NCBI GenBank assembly: GCA_050330205.1
Contig: JBHJOA010000047.1
Location: 124,001 to 188,000, forward strand
Origin: Pelagibius sp050330205
GTDB lineage: Bacteria > Pseudomonadota > Alphaproteobacteria > Kiloniellales > Kiloniellaceae
Direction of reading: 5' to 3'
DNA length: 64,000 nucleotides
Part shown: one piece after another, positions 54,080 to 63,169 of the stretch
How positions within the stretch are numbered: position 1 is the first letter of the stretch
How the letters are laid out: the number at the start of each line of letters is the position of its first letter
Notes under the pieces: generated by a model
Told to the model about the DNA's origin: nothing
What the model saw: the letters and a program-made list of their open reading frames with translations, nothing else
The model's database searches: none
Translations under genes and position numbers: made by a program

Positions 54080-55726
54080 TCAACGCAGGCTGCCTGCCCG
54101 GGCGCCGAGCAGGGCCCTGGCGAGAGCGGCATCTCGGTCATAGACGTCGTTGCGGAAATGCACGCTGCCGTCCTTGTTCACCCAGGACGTCAGGTAGGTG
54201 ATATGCACCGGCAGCGGCTCGCTGAGCGTCACGATGGTGCGCTCGCCCGAAGCGATCGCCGCCTCGATGCGCGCGCGGTCCCAGCCTTCGTTCTCCGCCA
54301 GCACATACTCCGCCAGCAGATCGGGGTCCTTCACGCGGATACAGCCGTGGCTGAAGGCGCGTTCCGGACGGTTGAACAGGGACTTCGCCGGGGTGTCGTG
54401 GAGGTAGATGTTGAAGCGGTTGGGAAACATGAACTTGACCCGCCCCAGCGCGTTGCCGTCGCCTGAATCCTGGCGCAGCTTGTAGGGAAAGCTGGCCTTG
54501 GAGACCCGCGACCAGTCGATGGTCTGCGGATCGACCTCTTGGGCGGCACTGCTCCAGTCGCTGAACACCACGAAGTTGTTCTCGGCCAGGTAGCTGACGT
54601 CCTGTTTGATCTTCGGCAGCAGTTCGTCACGGGCGATCGACGGCGGCACGTTCCAATAGGGGTTGATCTCCACGTAGGTCATGACGTGGCTGAAGATCGG
54701 CGTGCGGTGGTAGGGCTTGCCGACCACCACCGGCAGGTCGAGCAGCGTCCGCGGCTCGTCGACCAGCTTCAGCAGCTGGTCGGCCAGGTTGACGAAGATG
54801 TGCCGCCGGCCCAGGTCGTCCGGCATCCAGCGCCGGCGCTCCAGGTTGAGGATCATCTGCTCGATTCGCACTTCGACCGGCACGTTGAGCTGCGCCAGAG
54901 TCCTGTTGCCGACGGCGCCATCCTGCGCCAGGCCATGGCGGTACTGCATCCACCTGACCGCCGGCTCCATCTTCTCGTCGTAAAAGTCGGGGTCGCCGCC
55001 GCTCTCGGCCAGATCGTCCCCGGGCTTGAGATCGCCGACCAGCCGCAGCCGCTGTCGCAGCAGGCCCACGCGCGGGTCGGTCATCCCCGGCTTGAGGGTC
55101 TCGCCCTCGGGGATCGGCTGCCAGCCGCCCTGCAGCGCCAGCGCCCGGTACTCGGCCAGCGCCACCTTCTGGCGGTCGTAGCGCTCGGTCTGCGGGCGGT
55201 AACCGTCGATGAAGCTGTCGAGATCGGCGGCCTGCGCCGCGGCATCGAGGACGTGGTCCCTGCGCACGTCCTCGCGGAACACGAAGAGCTCGGGATCGGC
55301 GACGTGCGGGGTGGTGCGGCCCTGGCCGAGGTCGGCGGCGTAGCGCACCAGCCCCAGGCTCAGCAGCACTTCCAGCCGCGCCAGGTCCTCCGGCGATCCG
55401 GCGTCCAGGAGACCGGCGATCTGACCGGCGCGGTAGTCTTCGGGATCGAGGCCGTGGAGGTCGGCGGCGACCAGCAGTTGGGAGAGCTTCTCGGCGCGCG
55501 GGCCGGCGGCGGTTTCCAGCACCCAGAGCGGACGATGGCCGCGCGTCCGGTAGAACCGTTCCAGCAGGGTGAGGGTCTGGACCTCGTCGTCGTTGCCGGC
55601 CGCCGCGACGCCGGCGGTCAACTCCATGGCCAGGGCCAGCGGAAGCGCCTCGGCCAGGACCGGGCGCGCCGGCACGCCCAGCAGCAGGATCGCGACGCAG
55701 ACGACCCTCAGAACATTGCGCAACAT
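54080..55726 (-). CDS. L,D-transpeptidase, YcbB-like
   Basis: The 548-residue periplasmic enzyme makes 3-3 cross-links in peptidoglycan. It has an N-terminal signal segment, a helical domain with FYRTRGHRPLWV and a peptidoglycan-binding-like stretch (RVGLLRQRLRLVGDL). The YkuD domain follows, ending in the FSHGCIRVKDPDLLAEY catalytic His/Cys motif. ATG at 55726 is chosen because a GGGAG stands upstream and the signal peptide then begins MLRNVLRVVCVAILLLGV. It precedes the DUF882 gene by 143 bases, the same pairing as ycbB-ycbK. Confidence 0.95.
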   Translation of the reverse strand: MLRNVLRVVCVAILLLGVPARPVLAEALPLALAMELTAGVAAAGNDDEVQTLTLLERFYRTRGHRPLWVLETAAGPRAEKLSQLLVAADLHGLDPEDYRAGQIAGLLDAGSPEDLARLEVLLSLGLVRYAADLGQGRTTPHVADPELFVFREDVRRDHVLDAAAQAADLDSFIDGYRPQTERYDRQKVALAEYRALALQGGWQPIPEGETLKPGMTDPRVGLLRQRLRLVGDLKPGDDLAESGGDPDFYDEKMEPAVRWMQYRHGLAQDGAVGNRTLAQLNVPVEVRIEQMILNLERRRWMPDDLGRRHIFVNLADQLLKLVDEPRTLLDLPVVVGKPYHRTPIFSHVMTYVEINPYWNVPPSIARDELLPKIKQDVSYLAENNFVVFSDWSSAAQEVDPQTIDWSRVSKASFPYKLRQDSGDGNALGRVKFMFPNRFNIYLHDTPAKSLFNRPERAFSHGCIRVKDPDLLAEYVLAENEGWDRARIEAAIASGERTIVTLSEPLPVHITYLTSWVNKDGSVHFRNDVYDRDAALARALLGARAGSLR

Positions 55727-55862
55727 GATCGCCGGCTCTCCCACCTGTGTCGCTCTGCTAATAGGACCACAGCGCCGGCGGCCGTGCCAGCCTGTCGGCC
55801 GCAACCAAAGGGAGTACCGGCCACCGCAAGGCGGCGCTTCGGGAGGTGCTCTGCCGCCGTGA

Positions 55863-57266
55863 CTAGAGGTCGCGCACGTCGGTGAGGTGGCCGGAGACCG
55901 CTGCCGCCGCCGCCATGCCCGGGCTCACCAGGTGGGTGCGGCCGCCGCGGCCCTGGCGGCCCTCGAAGTTGCGGTTCGAGGTCGAGGCGCAGCGCTCGCC
56001 CGGCTGCAGGCGGTCGGCGTTCATGGCCAGGCACATGGAGCAGCCCGGCTCGCGCCACTCGAAGCCGGCTTCGAGGAAGATGCGGTCGAGGCCCTCGGCC
56101 TCCGCCTGCTCCTTCACCAGGCCGGAGCCCGGCACGATCATCGCCTGCACGCCGTCGGCCACCCTGCGGCCCTCGGCCACCTTGGCCACCTCGCGCAGAT
56201 CCTCGATGCGCCCGTTGGTGCAGGAGCCAATGAAAACCTTGTCGACCGCGATCTCGGTCATCGGCGTGTCGGCCTCGAGGCCCATGTAGTCGAGGGCGCG
56301 GAGCATCGCCTGGCGCTTGGCCGCGTCGCGCGCCGAGTCGGGGTTCGGCACCCGCCCGGTGATCGGTACCACGTCTTCCGGACTGGTGCCCCAGGTCACC
56401 TGGGGGGCGATCTCCGCGGTCGACAGCGTGACCTCCTTGTCGTAGCGCGCGCCCTCGTCGGACGGCAGCCTGCGCCAATGGGTCACCGCCTGTTCCCAGG
56501 TGCCGGCCTTGGGCGCCATGGGACGGCCCTTGATGTACTCGTAGGTCGTCTCGTCCGGCGCGATCAGCCCGGCGCGCGCGCCGCCCTCGATCGACATGTT
56601 GCAGATCGTCATGCGGCCCTCCATGGAGAGGTCGCGGATCGCCTGGCCGGCGTACTCGATGACGTGGCCGGTGCCCCCGGCGGTGCCGATCTTGCCGATG
56701 ATGGCGAGGATGAGGTCCTTTGCCGTCACCCCGACCGGCAGCGCGCCGTCGACGGTGATGCGCAGGTTCTTCGCCGGCGTCTGGATCAGCGTCTGCGTCG
56801 CCAGGACGTGCTCCACCTCCGAGGTGCCGATGCCGAAGGCCAGCGCGCCGAAGGCACCATGGGTGGCGGTGTGGCTGTCGCCGCAGACGATGGTCATGCC
56901 CGGCAGGGTGAAGCCCTGCTCCGGGCCGATGATGTGCACGATGCCCTGGCGCGGATCGTTCATGCCGAAGATCGGCACGCCGAACTCGGCGCAGTTCTTT
57001 TCCAGCGTCTCGACCTGGATCCGGCTTTCCTCGTCGGCGATGCCCTTGGCGCGGTCGGTGGTCGGCACGTTGTGGTCCGGCACCGCCAGCGTCGCCTCGG
57101 GGTGGCGCAGCTTGCGGCCGGCCAGCCGCAGCCCTTCGAAAGCCTGGGGCGAGGTCACCTCGTGCACGAGGTGGCGGTCGATGTAGATCAGGCAGGTGCC
57201 GTCGTCCTGACGGTCGACCAGGTGACTGTCCCAGATCTTGTCAAAAAGCGTACGCGGCGCGGACAT
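55863..57266 (-). CDS. leuC: 3-isopropylmalate dehydratase large subunit
   Basis: The 467-residue aconitase-family enzyme has cysteines for a 4Fe-4S cluster in FIGSCTNGRIEDLR and EPGCSMCLAMN. GDSHTATHGAFGALAFGIGTSEVEHVLATQTL and the SNRNFEGRQGRGGRTHLVSPGMAAAAAV end are also clear. It is a typical LeuC in length and sequence. It follows rplS on the minus strand across a 221-base gap with a terminator, so leucine genes and ribosomal genes are separate transcripts. Its partner leuD is about 2.8 kb further along. Confidence 0.98.
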   Translation of the reverse strand: MSAPRTLFDKIWDSHLVDRQDDGTCLIYIDRHLVHEVTSPQAFEGLRLAGRKLRHPEATLAVPDHNVPTTDRAKGIADEESRIQVETLEKNCAEFGVPIFGMNDPRQGIVHIIGPEQGFTLPGMTIVCGDSHTATHGAFGALAFGIGTSEVEHVLATQTLIQTPAKNLRITVDGALPVGVTAKDLILAIIGKIGTAGGTGHVIEYAGQAIRDLSMEGRMTICNMSIEGGARAGLIAPDETTYEYIKGRPMAPKAGTWEQAVTHWRRLPSDEGARYDKEVTLSTAEIAPQVTWGTSPEDVVPITGRVPNPDSARDAAKRQAMLRALDYMGLEADTPMTEIAVDKVFIGSCTNGRIEDLREVAKVAEGRRVADGVQAMIVPGSGLVKEQAEAEGLDRIFLEAGFEWREPGCSMCLAMNADRLQPGERCASTSNRNFEGRQGRGGRTHLVSPGMAAAAAVSGHLTDVRDL

Positions 57267-57392
57267 CTCTCGGGATCCTCAATTTTCTCGACTTCGGGCC
57301 GGCCGGCCCGTCATTTCGCGGCGGCAAAGCGGGGCCGGAGGATAGCGCCACGGCCCCGGCCGGGAAAGGGCCAGCGGGGCAGCGCGCCGACG

Positions 57393-57438
57393 AAAAAGGG
57401 CCCGCGGGCGGCCTCACGAGGCCGGCCGGCGGGCCCTT
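57393..57438 (-). terminator. Rho-independent terminator after rplS
   Basis: On the minus strand, arms AAGGGCCCGC (57429-57438) and GCGGGCCCTT (57396-57405) enclose a GC-rich loop that itself pairs. The T run TTTTT (57393-57397) overlaps the end of the stem. It lies about 50 bases beyond the leuC start and 50 bases before the rplS stop. Because rplS, trmD, rimM, rpsP and leuC all read leftward, this hairpin ends the rplS message before leuC. Confidence 0.85.
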
Positions 57439-57487
57439 GACCCTCGGACGATCGCGGCCGGCGCTGAGGGCGCCGGCGCCGCAGGCC

Positions 57488-57928
57488 TCAGCCTTTGGCC
57501 TTCGCGGCCTTGTCCTTCTTGGCCTGGGCGACCTCTTGCTTGGCCGCGGCCTCCAGCTTGCCGCTGTGGCCGGTGGTCTGCTCGCGGATGCGCGCCGCCT
57601 TGCCGGTACGGCCGCGCAGGTAATAGAGCTTGGCGCGGCGCACGTCGCCGCGGCGCACCACCTCGATGGAGTCGATGCGCGGGCTGTACAGCGGGAAGAC
57701 GCGCTCGACGCCCTCGCCGTACGACAGCTTGCGCACGGTGAAGGAGGAATTCAGGCCGCGGTTGCGGCGGGCGATGCAGACGCCCTCGAAAGCCTGGATG
57801 CGCTCGCGCGTGCCTTCGACGACCTTCACGTTGACGCGCAGGGTATCGCCGGGGGCGAAAGCCGGCGGATTGCCTTCGGCGGTCAGCTTGCCGACCTGCT
57901 CGTTCTCGATCTGCTCGATGACGTTCAT
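57488..57928 (-). CDS. rplS: 50S ribosomal protein L19
   Basis: The 146-residue ribosomal protein sits at the 30S/50S interface. It starts MNVIEQIENEQVGKLTA and has FAPGDTLRVNVKVVEGTRERIQAFEGVCIARR, SSFTVRKLSYGEGVERVFPLYSP and VRRAKLYYLRGRTGKAARI. The C-terminal 30 residues are a Lys/Ala tail longer than in E. coli. ATG at 57928 has GAGG 9 bases upstream. It follows trmD by 57 bases and ends the ffh-rpsP-rimM-trmD-rplS group. Confidence 0.97.
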   Translation of the reverse strand: MNVIEQIENEQVGKLTAEGNPPAFAPGDTLRVNVKVVEGTRERIQAFEGVCIARRNRGLNSSFTVRKLSYGEGVERVFPLYSPRIDSIEVVRRGDVRRAKLYYLRGRTGKAARIREQTTGHSGKLEAAAKQEVAQAKKDKAAKAKG

Positions 57929-57985
57929 GACTCTAATCCTCAAAACCCGGCAGCGCCCGCGCTGCATGCTCAGTTCCGGGTGGCG

Positions 57986-58729
57986 CTAGCGCCTGCCCTT
58001 GGTGTAGCGCGCCCAGAGGTCCGGGCGGCGCGTCCTGGTAATCTCCTCCGCCTCGGCCCGGCGCCACCGGCGGATCTTCTCGTGGTGCCCGGAGCACAGC
58101 ACCTCTGGCACCTCGCGGCCCTGCCACACGGCGGGCCGCGTATAGAGGGGATACTCCAGCAGCCCCTCGAAACCTTCCGCCCCGAACGATTCCTCGTCCG
58201 GGCTGACCACGTTGCCCATCACGCCGGGCAGCAGGCGGACCACCGCGTCCATCAGCACCAGCGCCGCCGGTTCCCCGCCCGACAGAATGTAGTCGCCGAC
58301 GGAAACCTCGAGGACGTCGCGGGCCTCCAGCACCCGTTGGTCGACCCCCTCGTAGCGGCCGCACAGCAGGGTCATCCCCGGCCCCGCCGCCAGATCCCGC
58401 ACCAGGTCCTGCGTCAGCAGGCGCCCCCGGGGCGAGAGGTAGATCACCGGAGCCTCATGCCCCTGGCCGTTCTCCCGGTCCTGCCGCCAGGCTCCGGCGG
58501 CCGCGGAGAGGGCCGCATCCACCACGTCCGGGCGCATGACCATGCCGGCGCCACCGCCGAAGGGGGTGTCGTCGACGCCGCGGTGTTTATCGCGCGCGAA
58601 ATCCCGGATGTCCAGGACGTCGAGCGCCCAGAGCCCGCGCTCCAGGGCCTTGCCGGCCAGGCTGTGCCCCAACGGCCCCGGGAACATCTCCGGAAAGATC
58701 GTCAGGACCAGCGATCGCCATGCCGCCAT
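57986..58729 (-). CDS. trmD: tRNA (guanine-N1)-methyltransferase
   Basis: The 247-residue SPOUT enzyme methylates G37 of tRNAs to prevent frameshifts. It has LTIFPEMFPGPL at the start, DDTPFGGGAGMVMRPDVV, YLSPRGRLLTQDLV, LLCGRYEGVDQRV and the knot with VGDYILSGGEPAALVLMDAVVRLLPGV. The length is usual. It precedes rplS by 57 bases and follows rimM by 134 bases. Confidence 0.98.
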   Translation of the reverse strand: MAAWRSLVLTIFPEMFPGPLGHSLAGKALERGLWALDVLDIRDFARDKHRGVDDTPFGGGAGMVMRPDVVDAALSAAAGAWRQDRENGQGHEAPVIYLSPRGRLLTQDLVRDLAAGPGMTLLCGRYEGVDQRVLEARDVLEVSVGDYILSGGEPAALVLMDAVVRLLPGVMGNVVSPDEESFGAEGFEGLLEYPLYTRPAVWQGREVPEVLCSGHHEKIRRWRRAEAEEITRTRRPDLWARYTKGRR

Positions 58730-58863
58730 GGCAGTCTCCCAACAGGCCTTCCGGAGCCGAGTGCCACCGAAGCGGCGCTTTATGACTGCACCGGGGAGGT
58801 TTGTCCAGCCCCCCGCGGGGGGCCTCCCGGCATTTTGGCGGCGCCCGGTGCGGGCAAGGTAAA

Positions 58864-59430
58864 TTAATCTATTTTCGGTTCACCGTCTGCGTCGCCGGCC
58901 TTTCCCGGCGATACTTCGATCTCGGCGGGCGGCGCCGCCACCAGGCGGCCGCCGGCGATGTCGACCACCGGCACCGCCGCCCGGGTGAAGGCCAGCAGCC
59001 GGCTCTCGCCCGCCGGGCCCTCGATCTCCAGGAAGTCGCCGGCCCCGTAGTTCTCCACCGCCTTGACGGTGCCGAGCGGCCGCCCCTCTTGGTCCTCGAC
59101 CCTCAGGCCGATGAGATCGGCGTGGTAGAAGGTCTCTTCCTCCGCCGGCGCCGGCAGCGCCGCCCGCGGCACGTAGAGCCGGGTGCCGTGCAGCGCCTGG
59201 GCCGCGTCGCGGTCCGCCACCCCCTCCACGCGGGCCAGCAGCACATCCGATGACTTGCCCGGTGCCGGGCCGGTCACCTCGAGGCGCCAGCGCCGCTGTC
59301 CGCCCTCGTCGCTGACCGGGCCGTAGGCCGCCACGTCGGCGGGATCCTCGGTGAAGGACTTCACCTTCACCAGGCCGCGCACCCCGTGGGCGCCGACCAT
59401 GATCCCGAGACAGACGCGCTGCTCCGCCAT
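58864..59430 (-). CDS. rimM: Ribosome maturation factor RimM
   Basis: The 188-residue protein helps mature the 3' domain of 16S rRNA around ribosomal protein S19. It starts CLGIMVGAHGVRGLVKVKSFTEDPAD, and the C-terminal PRC-barrel domain has FYHADLIGLRVEDQEGRPLGTVKAVENYGAGDFLEI. Length and order are typical. It begins 21 bases after the rpsP stop and precedes trmD by 134 bases. Confidence 0.96.
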   Translation of the reverse strand: MAEQRVCLGIMVGAHGVRGLVKVKSFTEDPADVAAYGPVSDEGGQRRWRLEVTGPAPGKSSDVLLARVEGVADRDAAQALHGTRLYVPRAALPAPAEEETFYHADLIGLRVEDQEGRPLGTVKAVENYGAGDFLEIEGPAGESRLLAFTRAAVPVVDIAGGRLVAAPPAEIEVSPGKAGDADGEPKID

Positions 59431-59451
59431 CCGCCGGCGTCTCCGCCGCGG

Positions 59452-59886
59452 CTACTCGGCCTTGCTTTCCTCGCCCGCAACCTCATCGGAGGGGGCCTCT
59501 TCAGTGGGGGTCTCCTCGGCGGGCGCCGCGGCGGCTTCCTCGGCCGCCTTCCTGGCCTCCTCGGCCGCCTGCGCGCGCTCCTGCGCCTTCTGCCCGGGCA
59601 GGTGAGCCTTGGTCTGGCGCGGGATGCGGCGCGCCGGCATCAGGTCGGCGGCGGCCAGGAAGCGGCTCACGCGGTCGCTCGGCGTGGCGCCGACCGACAG
59701 CCAGTGCTTGGCGCGCTCGGCGTCCAGCGTCAGGCGCTCCGGGTGGTCGCGCGGGACCATCGGGTTGTAGGAGCCGATGCGCTCGATGAAGCGGCCGTCG
59801 CGCGGGCTGCGCGAGTCGGCGACGACGATGCGGTAGTAGGGGCGCTTCTTGGCGCCGCCACGGGACAAACGGATCTTCAGGGACAT
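59452..59886 (-). CDS. rpsP: 30S ribosomal protein S16
   Basis: The 144-residue small-subunit protein starts MSLKIRLSRGGAKKRPYYRIVVADSRSPRDGRFIERIGSYNP-type sequence. The core ends at about residue 90, and an Ala/Glu/Lys-rich C-terminal extension of about 50 residues follows that E. coli S16 lacks but many alphaproteobacterial S16 proteins have. It lies 60 bases after ffh and 21 before rimM. Confidence 0.97.
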   Translation of the reverse strand: MSLKIRLSRGGAKKRPYYRIVVADSRSPRDGRFIERIGSYNPMVPRDHPERLTLDAERAKHWLSVGATPSDRVSRFLAAADLMPARRIPRQTKAHLPGQKAQERAQAAEEARKAAEEAAAAPAEETPTEEAPSDEVAGEESKAE

Positions 59887-59946
59887 CTGCTACTCTCTTT
59901 CCATGTCACTCTAAGGTGTCGGTTCGAATTTCCGGGACGAGGGGGT

Positions 59947-61314
59947 TCAGCCGAACGGGTTTCCGCCGCCCATGAGGCCGCCGAGGCCGCCGCGCATCAT
60001 TCCCTTCTTGCCCATCTTCTGGACCCGCTTCATGACGCGGGTCGCATCCTTGTGCTGCTTCAGCAGCTTGTTCACGTCCTGCACCGTGGTGCCGGAGCCG
60101 GCGGCGATACGCTGCTTGCGTGAGGCCTTGATGACCTCGGGCTTCCTGCGCTCGGCCGGCGTCATGGAGGACAGCATGGCCAGCTGGCGCTTCACCACGC
60201 TGTCGTCGAGCTTGGCCTTCTTCAGCTGCTGCATCTGCGCGCCGGACATGCCGGGCAGCATGCCCATGAGGCTGGAAAGCCCGCCCATCTTCTGCATCTG
60301 CTGCAGCTGCTTGGCGAAGTCGTCGAGGTCGAAGGTGCCCTTCTGCAGCTTCTTGGCGAGCTTCTCGGCCTCTTCCGCCTCGATGGTCTCGGCCGCCTTC
60401 TCGACCAGCGAAACCACGTCGCCCATGCCGAGGATGCGCGAGGCCACGCGGTCCGGGTGGAAGCCCTCCAGGGCGTCCAGCTTCTCGCCGACGCCGATCA
60501 GCTTGATCGGGCAGCCGGTGACCGCGCGCATGGACAAGGCCGCGCCACCGCGGGCGTCGCCGTCGACGCGGGTCAGGACGATGCCGGTGAGGCCGACGCG
60601 ATCCTTGAAGGCGCTGGCGACGTTCACCGCGTCCTGGCCGGTCATGGCGTCGGCAACCAGCAGGCTCTCGTGCGGTTTGGCGGCATCGCGCACCGCCACC
60701 ACCTCGGCCATCAGTTCCTCGTCGATGGCGAGGCGCCCGGCGGTATCCAGCAGGACGACGTCGTAGCCTTCCAGGGCGCCGGACTGCATGGCCCGCCTGG
60801 CGATGGCGACCGGCGGCTCGCCGGGGACCACCGGCAGGGTCGCCACGCCGGCCTGCAGGCCGAGCACCTTCAGCTGCTCCTGGGCGGCCGGACGGCGCAC
60901 GTCCAGCGAGGCCATCAGGACCTTCTTCTTCTCGCGCTCCTGCAGGCGCTTGGCGATCTTGGCGCAGCTCGTGGTCTTGCCGGAGCCCTGCAGGCCGACC
61001 AGCATGATGCCGACCGGTGCCGTCGCCCGCAGGTCGAGGCCGACGCTCTCCCGGCCCAGGGTCTCGATCAGGTGGTCGTGGACGATCTTGACCACCATCT
61101 GGCCCGGGGTGACCGAGCGCAGAACTTCCTGGCCGACGGCCTTCTCGCGCACGCCCTCGACGAAGTCCTTCACCACCGGCAGGGCGACGTCGGCCTCCAG
61201 CAGCGCCACGCGCACCTCGCGCAGCGCGGCGCCCACGTCCGCCTCGCTGAGCGCGCCGCGGCGCGTCAGCTTGTCGAAGACGCCGGAAAGCCGTTCCTGA
61301 AGGCTGTCGAACAT
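59947..61314 (-). CDS. ffh: Signal recognition particle GTPase Ffh
   Basis: The 455-residue SRP54 homologue targets membrane proteins to the inner membrane with SRP RNA. An N-domain with RLSGVFDKLTRRGALSE is followed by the G-domain with GLQGSGKTTSCAKIA, DVRRPAAQEQLK, LLDTAGRLAIDEELM and TRVDGDARGGAALS. A methionine-rich M-domain forms the C-terminal third. It leads the rpsP-rimM-trmD-rplS group. Confidence 0.98.
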   Translation of the reverse strand: MFDSLQERLSGVFDKLTRRGALSEADVGAALREVRVALLEADVALPVVKDFVEGVREKAVGQEVLRSVTPGQMVVKIVHDHLIETLGRESVGLDLRATAPVGIMLVGLQGSGKTTSCAKIAKRLQEREKKKVLMASLDVRRPAAQEQLKVLGLQAGVATLPVVPGEPPVAIARRAMQSGALEGYDVVLLDTAGRLAIDEELMAEVVAVRDAAKPHESLLVADAMTGQDAVNVASAFKDRVGLTGIVLTRVDGDARGGAALSMRAVTGCPIKLIGVGEKLDALEGFHPDRVASRILGMGDVVSLVEKAAETIEAEEAEKLAKKLQKGTFDLDDFAKQLQQMQKMGGLSSLMGMLPGMSGAQMQQLKKAKLDDSVVKRQLAMLSSMTPAERRKPEVIKASRKQRIAAGSGTTVQDVNKLLKQHKDATRVMKRVQKMGKKGMMRGGLGGLMGGGNPFG

Positions 61315-61521
61315 GCGTTCTGTCGGTCCTGATCGTGTCTGCCGTCGGCCAAACGCAATTCGCGCCAGTGCGCGAAACTCGCGGACTGGCGGGGCCGCCC
61401 CGATGATCTCAGGGCATTGAGCCGGTCAAGTCGCCTTGGCCTGAACGGCGCGAAACTTAGGGGGCCGCAGCGGTCCCGTCAAGCGCCGGCGGCGAAGGCC
61501 GGCGAACATAGCGGGCGGCGA

Positions 61522-61599
61522 AGGCCGCCATACGAAAACGGCCGCCCTTCCTGGCCCCGGCGGCGCAGGCCGCCATACGAAAACGGCCGCCCTTCCTGG
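61522..61599. repeat. Two exact 33-bp direct copies with 45-bp period
   Basis: Identical 33-bp blocks lie at 61522-61554 and 61567-61599. Each contains CGAAAACGGCCGCCC, the distal arm and T run (on the minus strand) of the cspA terminator. Only the copy nearer cspA has the second arm, so the other is a half terminator left by tandem duplication. Confidence 0.85.
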
Positions 61600-61606
61600 G
61601 CGGCCG
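61578..61606 (-). terminator. Rho-independent terminator of cspA
   Basis: On the minus strand the stem CGGCCGCCC/GGGCGGCCG (61598-61606 and 61584-61592) with an AGGAA loop is followed by GTTTTCG. It lies 51 bases past the cspA stop. A perfect CGAAAAGCTTTTCG palindrome precedes it at 61610-61623. Confidence 0.9.
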
Positions 61607-61656
61607 GATCGAAAAGCTTTTCGGTCTTTTCGTACTAGGACTGTCGGCCTTGGAGC

Positions 61657-61863
61657 TCAGCCGGCAGCCTGGAGGTTCACCGCCTTGGGGCCGCGCGGGT
61701 CGGCCTGGACTTCGAAGCTCACCTTCTGGCCTTCAACGAGCGGGGGCATGCCCGAACGCTCGACGGCTGAGATGTGGACGAACACGTCCTTGGAGCCGTC
61801 TTCAGGTGCAATGAACCCGAAGCCCTTGGTGGTGTTAAAGAATTTCACGGTTCCCGTGATCAT
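61657..61863 (-). CDS. cspA: Cold-shock protein
   Basis: The 68-residue protein is a single cold-shock domain that binds single-stranded RNA and DNA. RNP1 is KGFGFIAPE and RNP2 is VFVHISA, with the end GPKAVNLQ as usual. It has GGAAG 8 bases before the ATG and a clear terminator, so it is a single-gene unit. The 335 bases upstream could supply the long structured leader found in cspA-type genes, but the promoter could not be placed. The symbol is given by family, as several paralogues are usual. Confidence 0.95.
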   Translation of the reverse strand: MITGTVKFFNTTKGFGFIAPEDGSKDVFVHISAVERSGMPPLVEGQKVSFEVQADPRGPKAVNLQAAG

Positions 61864-62198
61864 GTCTGGGTCTTCCTTCGAACTTCAACGTAGTGCGTCC
61901 CGGGGCATTCCCGCCCGGGCCGGGTGAAAGCACATCGATGTCGGAGAGATCCCAGGGACGGGGGGGCATCATTCAAAGGCCTGAGCCTGAAGCGATGTTA
62001 CCGAGCCTGCGGCTTCTGACCTCAACGTCCGTCACCGCCAATACACCTATTCTGAGAAGCGTTGAAAAGCAAGATGATTCACGCGACATTTTTCCGCTAA
62101 TCCAAAAGGATAAGGCCCCTTTTTTGCCCCTTGGCAGAGCCTCGGGGCCGATTCCGCCGCGAATCGCGTGCGTGGAATAGCGCCGGAACCCGACAACC
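61864..62198. other. Upstream region of cspA
   Basis: The region is more AT-rich towards 62040-62110 and has no gene that can be supported. It should contain the cspA promoter and leader on the minus strand. No clear -35/-10 pair was found, and no known riboswitch was recognised. Confidence 0.5.
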
Positions 62199-63035
62199 TT
62201 AGGGATTCATATTTCCGTGAGCCGGGGTCGCCGACGGGGCCTCCCGGCGCTCGGCGAGGGCAAGGCGCAGCTCGCGGACCATGCCCTCGACCTCGCCGGC
62301 CAGCACCGCCACGGCGCGCGCCTCGGCCTCGGCAAGGGCCGAGCGGTGGGCATCGCGGCTGTCGCCGACGGTGGTGAGCCGGTGGCTCGGCTTTTCGGCC
62401 ACCGCCGAGGCGGTGCCGTAGGTGTAGCCGTTGCGCACGTCGACCAGCACCGCCTGAGCGAAGCCCTCGGCCGCCACGTTCTCGGTCGGCAGGAAAAAGC
62501 CGATCAGCGCCAGCTTGGTCACCGCCAAGGGGTTGCTGCTTTCCTCGGAACTGCCGAAGGCCTCGTAGATCAGCACCGCGTCCAGGTGCTGGCGCGCCGC
62601 GCCGAGGCGTACCTGACGCACGACCCGGTCCAGGCGAACCTTCGGCGCCTCAAAACAACGCACCGCCTTGCAGGTGACCACTTGGGCATCGCTTTCCGGC
62701 GTCGCCAGCGCGGCGACCAGCGGCGACACCGGCACGAACTCGCCGTAGCCGCTGCCCAGGCGCCCGGCCAGGCCGCGCCAGGCCTCCGCCTCCGCCGCCG
62801 GCACCGCGGCGAGGCCGTCGGGGCCGATCCGCGCGAGCCCGATCCGGGCCGGAAAGCGCAGCTGCGGCTCCACATTGGCGGCGGCCACGATCTCGGCATC
62901 GGTCGCGGCCCCTTCGCCGGCCCCATTATCGTAGGCGGCGAGATATTGCGAGCCCGAGGTGGTCTGCACGGAGCGGTCGCAGGCCGCGAGCAGGCCCGCG
63001 GCCAGGACCAGTGCGGCAAGGCGTATCGAGATCAT
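62199..63035 (-). CDS. Hypothetical lipoprotein
   Basis: The 278-residue protein has a lipoprotein signal peptide (LAALVLAAGLLAAC) with the lipid-modified cysteine at residue 19. The mature part has two long alpha/beta stretches, for example PARIGLARIGPDGLAAVPAAEAEAW and HLDAVLIYEAFGSSEESSNPLAVTKLALIGFFLP. The family was not recognised. It is anchored in the membrane facing the periplasm. It ends 336 bases upstream of cspA and starts 134 bases downstream of the TyrA-like gene on the same strand. Confidence 0.8.
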   Translation of the reverse strand: MISIRLAALVLAAGLLAACDRSVQTTSGSQYLAAYDNGAGEGAATDAEIVAAANVEPQLRFPARIGLARIGPDGLAAVPAAEAEAWRGLAGRLGSGYGEFVPVSPLVAALATPESDAQVVTCKAVRCFEAPKVRLDRVVRQVRLGAARQHLDAVLIYEAFGSSEESSNPLAVTKLALIGFFLPTENVAAEGFAQAVLVDVRNGYTYGTASAVAEKPSHRLTTVGDSRDAHRSALAEAEARAVAVLAGEVEGMVRELRLALAERREAPSATPAHGNMNP

Positions 63036-63169
63036 GCTGTCCCCCTGTGGCTGCGGCGCCGGGCCTGCCCATGACAGCCGGCCCTGCGCGCGATGCGGTC
63101 ATTCTGGCGGCGGATATCCGCGCAAAGAGGGCGAGAACATGGCCATCGTGGGGCAGCAGGGCGCTGCGG

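Larger units (their letters stand above)
61315..61656. other. Intergenic region between cspA and ffh
   Basis: It holds the cspA terminator, a 33-bp direct repeat and, near 61322-61400, the probable promoter region of ffh, where no convincing box pair was seen. No gene can be supported. Confidence 0.6.
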
